Shown in pieces: positions 1 through 5,016 of a stretch of DNA of 5,016 bases. Every line of letters starts with the position of its first letter. Positions within the stretch are counted from its first letter, which is position 1. Both the position numbers and the translations under genes were made by a program. Source of the stretch: a bacterium (GTDB lineage: Bacteria; DRYD01; JALUEN01); NCBI GenBank assembly GCA_027052755.1, contig JALUEN010000076.1, positions 1 through 5,016 of the forward strand. The letters run 5' to 3'. The notes beneath the pieces were generated by a model that saw only the letters and a program-made list of their open reading frames with translations, was not told the origin of the DNA and did not search any database.

Positions 1-1015
1 TGTTATAAGGGTATCCACCACCTATGTACTTCTCATGGTGGTAGAGGATGTAATCCCCACCAACGTAATCGCTAATTCCTAAACTCTCAACTATTCCAAA
101 AGCTATAAGCGGGTGGAAGGTTATCAGGTTATACTCAAAGTTAGTCAACTTCCCAGGCTTGAAGAGGACCGAGTCAGGTATATCTATCTTTCCGATATCA
201 TGCAGAAGCGCTGCCCTCTTTATCCTCTCTATATCTTCATCAGATAGATTTAACTCCTTAGCGATAGCCTCTGCTAGCTTGCTAACTCTCAAACTATGTG
301 AGTAAGTTACCTCATCTCGCCTATGTAAAGTTTCCAAAAGGAACTTTATGATCTCATCCATCTCCTCAAACCTAAGTACGTAATACTTCAGAGCGAGGTA
401 GTTAAAGATTATCGTTAGGTTCAAGGCAAGGAACGGAAGTAAACTCCCCTTAAAGAAGGAATAGTTTAAGAGATACCCAGTTGCTACAGAAGGAAGTTGA
501 AGCAGTACTAGAGATAGTGATTTAAAGGACTTCTTCAATATACCTAGCTGAAACCTCTTAGTGTCAATAGTAGCAACCAAAGTGGCAGCTATTGAGTTTA
601 AGTAAGGAGCAATGAAGCCAAATATGAACAAAACTATCAACGTCATCAATGAGGAGTTTGAATAAATTGGAAGAAAATAGTGGTTCAAGACAGCTATTAG
701 GATATAAGGTGAGAACTGTATAAACCTGTATATAGCGCTCCTAAATGGCTTCTTACTCCTCCTGTAAACCCCTTTTAGCTCTAGGAAGGGAGGCAAGATA
801 GCCATAACAGATATGGAGATTATTCCCTTTACCAAATCAGGTCCGAGAGCTGCAGCGAATAAATATATATCCGTTAAAAATATCTTCATAGCAGGTCCTC
901 TACCAGGTTTGTAGTCAATCTTCAACAGCTCTGATAGAGAAGCTATTCCTAAGAGGGATATAACACTGTAGAATATCGTAGATTCATTAGCAAAAAAGCT
1001 TAAGATATCACTCAT
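1..1015 (-). CDS. Membrane-anchored HD-GYP-type phosphohydrolase (3' end outside window)
   Basis: The first 338 residues are visible. Residues ~11-213 are strongly hydrophobic and could hold about six or seven membrane helices, a likely membrane sensor or anchor. A cytoplasmic HD domain follows from ~220: YSHSLRVS with H240, LLHDIGKI with H272-D273 and K276, a further conserved H301 (FHPL), then HHE at 326-328 and GGGYP at 332-336. The order and spacing match HD-GYP domains, metal-dependent phosphodiesterases that in characterised bacteria linearise cyclic di-GMP. The usual HHExxDGxGYP signature here has Ile331 where Asp is expected. The substrate is therefore inferred, not shown. The chosen ATG follows a weak GTGAT site. 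An in-frame GTG three codons upstream (1024) is the only alternative before a stop. The gene begins 19 bases after apt, so cotranscription is likely. The rest of the domain after GYP lies beyond the left edge. Confidence 0.88.
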   Translation of the reverse strand, partial: MSDILSFFANESTIFYSVISLLGIASLSELLKIDYKPGRGPAMKIFLTDIYLFAAALGPDLVKGIISISVMAILPPFLELKGVYRRSKKPFRSAIYRFIQFSPYILIAVLNHYFLPIYSNSSLMTLIVLFIFGFIAPYLNSIAATLVATIDTKRFQLGILKKSFKSLSLVLLQLPSVATGYLLNYSFFKGSLLPFLALNLTIIFNYLALKYYVLRFEEMDEIIKFLLETLHRRDEVTYSHSLRVSKLAEAIAKELNLSDEDIERIKRAALLHDIGKIDIPDSVLFKPGKLTNFEYNLITFHPLIAFGIVESLGISDYVGGDYILYHHEKYIGGGYPYN

Positions 1016-1034
1016 AGCAATCACACTATGCTAC

Positions 1035-1565
1035 TTAGCTATCATACTGTATTAAGCTAAAGACTTTATATCCCTTTAGCTTATCCCTACCTTTTAGAAA
1101 ACTGAGCTCTATAATGAAAGCAAAGCCAACAATTTCCGCACCAAGGGATTCTACCATCTGCTTAACAGCTACCGAGGTTCCACCTGTAGCTATGAGATCA
1201 TCTACTATTAGAACCCTATCCCCAGGTTTAATTAGGTCCTTTTTTATCTCTAAGGTAGCATGCCCATACTCCAGGTCGTACTCCACACCTATTACATCTC
1301 CAGGTAGTTTCCCCTTCTTCCTAACAGGTATGAAACCTGCTCCCAATTTATAAGCCAATGGCGCTCCTATGATAAATCCCCTAGCCTCTACAGCTACTAC
1401 GGCATCAATTCTCTCATCCTTTATCATGTTATAGAAAGCATCAATAGTATAGGAGAAAGCCTCAGGATCTCTGAGGAGAGGAGTGATATCCTTGAAGTTT
1501 ACACCAGGTTTTGGAAAGTCAGGTATTTCCGCTACGTAGCTCTTTAGGTTAATTGCTGTTGTCAT
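1035..1565 (-). CDS. apt: Adenine phosphoribosyltransferase
   Basis: This cytoplasmic purine-salvage enzyme makes AMP and pyrophosphate from adenine and PRPP. At 176 residues it has the usual length of the bacterial short type and looks intact. Visible blocks are IPDFPKPGVNFKDITPLL (14-31), the EARGF segment at 60-64, VRKKGKLP (81-88) leading into the flexible catalytic loop, and the PRPP-binding motif VLIVDDLIATGGT at 118-130 with the acidic pair D122-D123. The family-typical IELSFLKGR follows at 152-160. The KGYKVFSLIQYD ending is also characteristic. The ATG is preceded by AGGTGA with only one base between them, which is tight, but no better start is nearby. It lies 38 bases after rtcB and 19 bases before the HD-GYP gene, so it is probably part of the same transcription unit, perhaps with an extra promoter inside the end of rtcB. 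Confidence 0.96.
   Translation of the reverse strand: MTTAINLKSYVAEIPDFPKPGVNFKDITPLLRDPEAFSYTIDAFYNMIKDERIDAVVAVEARGFIIGAPLAYKLGAGFIPVRKKGKLPGDVIGVEYDLEYGHATLEIKKDLIKPGDRVLIVDDLIATGGTSVAVKQMVESLGAEIVGFAFIIELSFLKGRDKLKGYKVFSLIQYDS
1053..1083 (-). repeat. Perfect 10-bp inverted repeat in the last codons of apt
   Basis: TAAGCTAAAG and CTTTAGCTTA are exact reverse complements separated by 11 bases. In the transcript they would form a 10-bp stem with three G-C pairs, ending 15 bases before the apt stop codon and about 40 bases before the HD-GYP start. No U-run follows, so it is not an ordinary intrinsic terminator. It codes for part of the conserved KLKGYKVFSL ending of Apt, so the repeat may be a by-product of codon choice. 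Confidence 0.5.
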
Positions 1566-1566
1566 C

Positions 1567-1572
1567 TCACCT
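1567..1572 (-). promoter_or_regulatory. Ribosome binding site of apt (AGGTGA, one-base spacing)
   Basis: AGGTGA is followed by a single G and then the apt ATG. It pairs with the 3' part of the usual anti-Shine-Dalgarno region, for which short spacing is normal. Together with the rtcB site and the AGGTGAT before the serS-coupled gene, it shows a consistent GGTGA preference in this genome. Confidence 0.6.
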
Positions 1573-1603
1573 TTCCCCCTTATAGAAGTGAATGTTCAAT
1601 TTA

Positions 1604-3064
1604 TTAACCTTTTATAACAGCTAAAGGCCTCATCCTCGCTACCTTTTTAGAGATACCAGCCTTGTGAACGGTTTCAACTACAGCGGAGACATCTTTGTAA
1701 GCTTCCGGTGCTTCCTCTAAAAGTGTTTTCTTGCTTGCTGACCTGACTATTATACCTAGCGAGCTCAACTGAGCCATGAGCTTATCATATTTCACCGTAC
1801 GCTTAGCCTCTGCCCTGCTCTTAACCCTACCAGCACCGTGGCACGTGTGCCCAAAGTTCTCCTGGTAAGCTTTCTCGGTTCCAACTAGAAGGTATGAGTA
1901 CCTTCCCATATCACCGGGAATTAGAACTGGTTGACCGATCTCCCTATACTTCTGAGGTACCTTGGGATGTCCTGGTGGCAGAGCCCTTGTTGCGCCCTTC
2001 CTATGCATCACCAACTTCGTAGGTTTCCCATCTAGCGGGTAATCCTCTATGCTAGCCATGTTATGGGTAACATCAAACACCAGGTATAGGCCTAGGTTCC
2101 TCCAAGATGTGCCAAAGACTTTCTGGAATGCCTCTCTAACCTGGTGAGTGATAACCTGTCTGTTAGCCCAGGCAAAATTAGCAGCGCTGAACATAGCACC
2201 TATATACCTAGCTCCCTCAGGTGATGAAGCCGGTACAGCTGCCAGCTGTTTATCAGGTACCCTTATACCGTACCTCTTCATCGCTTTACCCATGATATCC
2301 AAGTAATCGCTAGCTACCTGATGTCCTAATCCCCTAGAGCCACAGTGTATCATAACGGTTGCGTAACCTCGCTCTATTCCCAACACCTTAGCGGCTTTCT
2401 CGTCATATATCTCATCTACTACCTGAACCTCTAAGAAGTGATTTCCACTTCCGAGGGTACCTAATTGCTCCTTTCCTCTATCTAAAGCCGTCGTGGACAC
2501 AGCAAATGGATCAGCTAGTGGAGCTGATCCGTTCTCCTCTATGTAATTTAGGTCATCAGGATCACCATATCCCCTCTCAACAGCCCACTTAGCGCCATCT
2601 CTCAGAACTCCTCTCAGCTCTTTGTTTGTCAACTTCAGGAATCCCTCAGAGCCTACGCCTGATGGGACCATCCTGAAGAGCTCATCCGCTAGCCTCTCCA
2701 ATCTGGGCTTTAACTCCTCCAGTGTTAAGTTAGTTCTAAGTAGCCTAACACCACAGTTTATATCAAAGCCTATTCCTCCAGGTGATATAACTCCCCCTCC
2801 ATCATATTTAGTAGCCGCTACTCCTCCTATAGGGAATCCATAACCCCAGTGGATATCAGGCATAGCAAAGGAATACTTAACGATCCCTGGTAGAGTGGCT
2901 ACGTTTATTACTTGAAGGAGAGCTTGATCTCTCTCTATATCCCTCATCATCTCCTCAGTAGCGTATATCAATCCAGGGACCCGCATCCCAAGGGACTCCA
3001 TCTTAGGGATGATAACCCTAGCCTCATCTATCCTCTCAAGAGGTATATCTTTTAGCTTGCTCAC
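1604..3064 (-). CDS. rtcB: RNA-splicing ligase RtcB (3'-phosphate RNA ligase)
   Basis: RtcB joins RNA ends bearing 2',3'-cyclic phosphate or 3'-phosphate to 5'-hydroxyl ends, using GTP and Mn2+, in tRNA splicing or RNA repair. With the start used here the protein has 486 residues, close to the usual ~480, and carries no intein. Metal and active-site residues are recognisable: D101 and C104 in DINCGVR, N208-H209 in GSGNHF, H240 in IHCGSRG, H334 in DVTHN, and H409 in TCHGAGRV, which matches the guanylylated histidine of the Pyrococcus enzyme (H404). MPDIHWGYGFPIGG (68-81) and IPGDMGRYSY (382-391) look bacterial rather than archaeal. The frame stays open to a GTG at 3073. I chose the GTG at 3064 because GGAGGTGA sits five bases before it and overlaps the upstream candidate. 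The gene ends in tandem TAA TAA. No archease or rtcA gene is visible here. Confidence 0.97.
   Translation of the reverse strand: MSKLKDIPLERIDEARVIIPKMESLGMRVPGLIYATEEMMRDIERDQALLQVINVATLPGIVKYSFAMPDIHWGYGFPIGGVAATKYDGGGVISPGGIGFDINCGVRLLRTNLTLEELKPRLERLADELFRMVPSGVGSEGFLKLTNKELRGVLRDGAKWAVERGYGDPDDLNYIEENGSAPLADPFAVSTTALDRGKEQLGTLGSGNHFLEVQVVDEIYDEKAAKVLGIERGYATVMIHCGSRGLGHQVASDYLDIMGKAMKRYGIRVPDKQLAAVPASSPEGARYIGAMFSAANFAWANRQVITHQVREAFQKVFGTSWRNLGLYLVFDVTHNMASIEDYPLDGKPTKLVMHRKGATRALPPGHPKVPQKYREIGQPVLIPGDMGRYSYLLVGTEKAYQENFGHTCHGAGRVKSRAEAKRTVKYDKLMAQLSSLGIIVRSASKKTLLEEAPEAYKDVSAVVETVHKAGISKKVARMRPLAVIKG
1608..1617 (-). promoter_or_regulatory. TATA-like box TTATAAAAGG before apt, inside the end of rtcB
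   Basis: On the minus strand TTATAAAAGG spans the last codons of rtcB and is centred about 48 bases before the apt ATG, almost the same distance as the box before rtcB. It could provide an internal promoter for apt and the HD-GYP gene. It also encodes the conserved VIKG ending of RtcB and the region is A/T-rich, so chance is a real alternative. Confidence 0.25.
2508..2530 (-). repeat. Perfect 9-bp inverted repeat with 5-base loop inside rtcB
   Basis: GGATCAGCT and AGCTGATCC flank a five-base loop (CCACT on the coding strand). Five of the nine pairs are G-C, so this is the most stable simple hairpin I noticed in the window. It encodes the GSAPLADP stretch (residues ~179-186) of RtcB, between the metal-binding Cys and His blocks. 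A role in the mRNA is possible but not shown. Confidence 0.5.
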
Positions 3065-3069
3065 AAATC

Positions 3070-3077
3070 TCACCTCC
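3070..3077 (-). promoter_or_regulatory. Ribosome binding site that decides the rtcB start
   Basis: GGAGGTGA on the minus strand is an eight-base match to the 16S rRNA tail. It lies five bases before the GTG at 3064. It overlaps the upstream in-frame GTG at 3073, which therefore cannot use it. RtcB should begin MSKLKDIP rather than three residues earlier. Confidence 0.8.
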
Positions 3078-3103
3078 GCCCCTTAAACGAACAAATCGCC
3101 AAA

Positions 3104-3113
3104 CCTTTAAAGC
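3104..3113 (-). promoter_or_regulatory. Candidate promoter box upstream of rtcB (TATA-like GCTTTAAAGG)
   Basis: Read on the minus strand, GCTTTAAAGG is centred 44 bases before the chosen rtcB GTG, in the only sizeable gap of the window. If it acts as an archaeal-type TATA box, transcription would start near 3082 and give a leader of ~18 bases that just contains the ribosome binding site. Read as a bacterial -10 it is a 4/6 match, and I see no good -35 about 17 bases upstream. Position supports a promoter; its type is uncertain. Confidence 0.4.
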
Positions 3114-3203
3114 TTCACGAAATAGAGATTCCTGTTCCACTAAGAATATTTTGAATTCATCTCAAATCTTCCTCTGTATTTATTCCAAATTTTTGAGAAA
3201 ATT

Positions 3204-5016
<1,813 letters not shown>

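Noticed and set aside
1063..1070. TATAAAGT box about 52 bases before the HD-GYP start, considered as a promoter
   Set aside because: It encodes the conserved Gly-Tyr-Lys-Val of Apt and sits in the loop of the inverted repeat. The 19-base intergenic gap favours readthrough from apt.
1114..1353. Plus-strand open frame of 79 codons
   Set aside because: It lies wholly opposite apt, whose conserved motifs fix the coding strand. Its product is low-complexity Ser/Pro/Thr and it has no ribosome binding site.
2235..2249. Near-palindrome ACAGCTG-C-CAGCTGT in rtcB
   Set aside because: It encodes the QLAAVP stretch of RtcB. As an RNA hairpin only about five pairs would form, so coding constraint and chance explain it.
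2622..2843. Plus-strand open frame of 73 codons
   Set aside because: It is antisense to the conserved metal-binding region of rtcB. Its Ser/Pro-rich product is typical of a shadow frame.
3188..3203. AATTTT/AAAATT hairpin directly after the unknown gene, considered as a terminator
   Set aside because: The stem is only six A-T pairs with no G-C, and no U-run follows on the minus strand. It is too weak to call a terminator.

Overview
All five genes in this window lie on the minus strand, packed head to tail, so transcription runs from high to low coordinates. In transcription order they are: the C-terminal part of seryl-tRNA synthetase (cut by the right edge), an unrecognised 423-residue protein, the RNA ligase RtcB, adenine phosphoribosyltransferase (apt), and a membrane-anchored HD-GYP-type phosphohydrolase (cut by the left edge). 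No gap exceeds about 140 bases. I see no tRNA, rRNA, CRISPR array or insertion sequence.

Organism: the proteins look bacterial. SerRS has the bacterial-style [13 protein letters not shown] and LRPYMGG blocks. RtcB has MPDIHWGYGFPIGG. Apt is of the bacterial short type, and HD-GYP domains are overwhelmingly bacterial. Arginine is written almost only as AGG/AGA and isoleucine often as ATA, and the proteins are rich in charged residues. This is a thermophile-like habit. The Shine-Dalgarno sites are GGTGA-type, and T/A boxes resembling archaeal TATA elements sit 44-48 bases before rtcB and apt. A deep-branching thermophilic bacterium is my best guess. An archaeon carrying bacterial-type genes is not excluded.

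Layout: serS and the unknown gene overlap by 4 bases and are probably translationally coupled. A 139-base gap, the only substantial one, then precedes rtcB and holds a candidate promoter and a very good ribosome binding site. That site places the rtcB start three codons inside the longest frame. The gap from rtcB to apt is 38 bases and from apt to the HD-GYP gene 19 bases. A perfect 10-bp inverted repeat lies in the last codons of apt.

Function: the set is mostly translation and RNA or nucleotide housekeeping (serine charging, tRNA splicing or RNA repair, adenine salvage), ending in a probable cyclic-nucleotide signalling enzyme. The parts most worth a second look are the unknown serS-linked gene, the HD-GYP protein whose signature has Ile in place of the usual Asp, and the two coding-region hairpins. 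I see no clear new multi-gene system.
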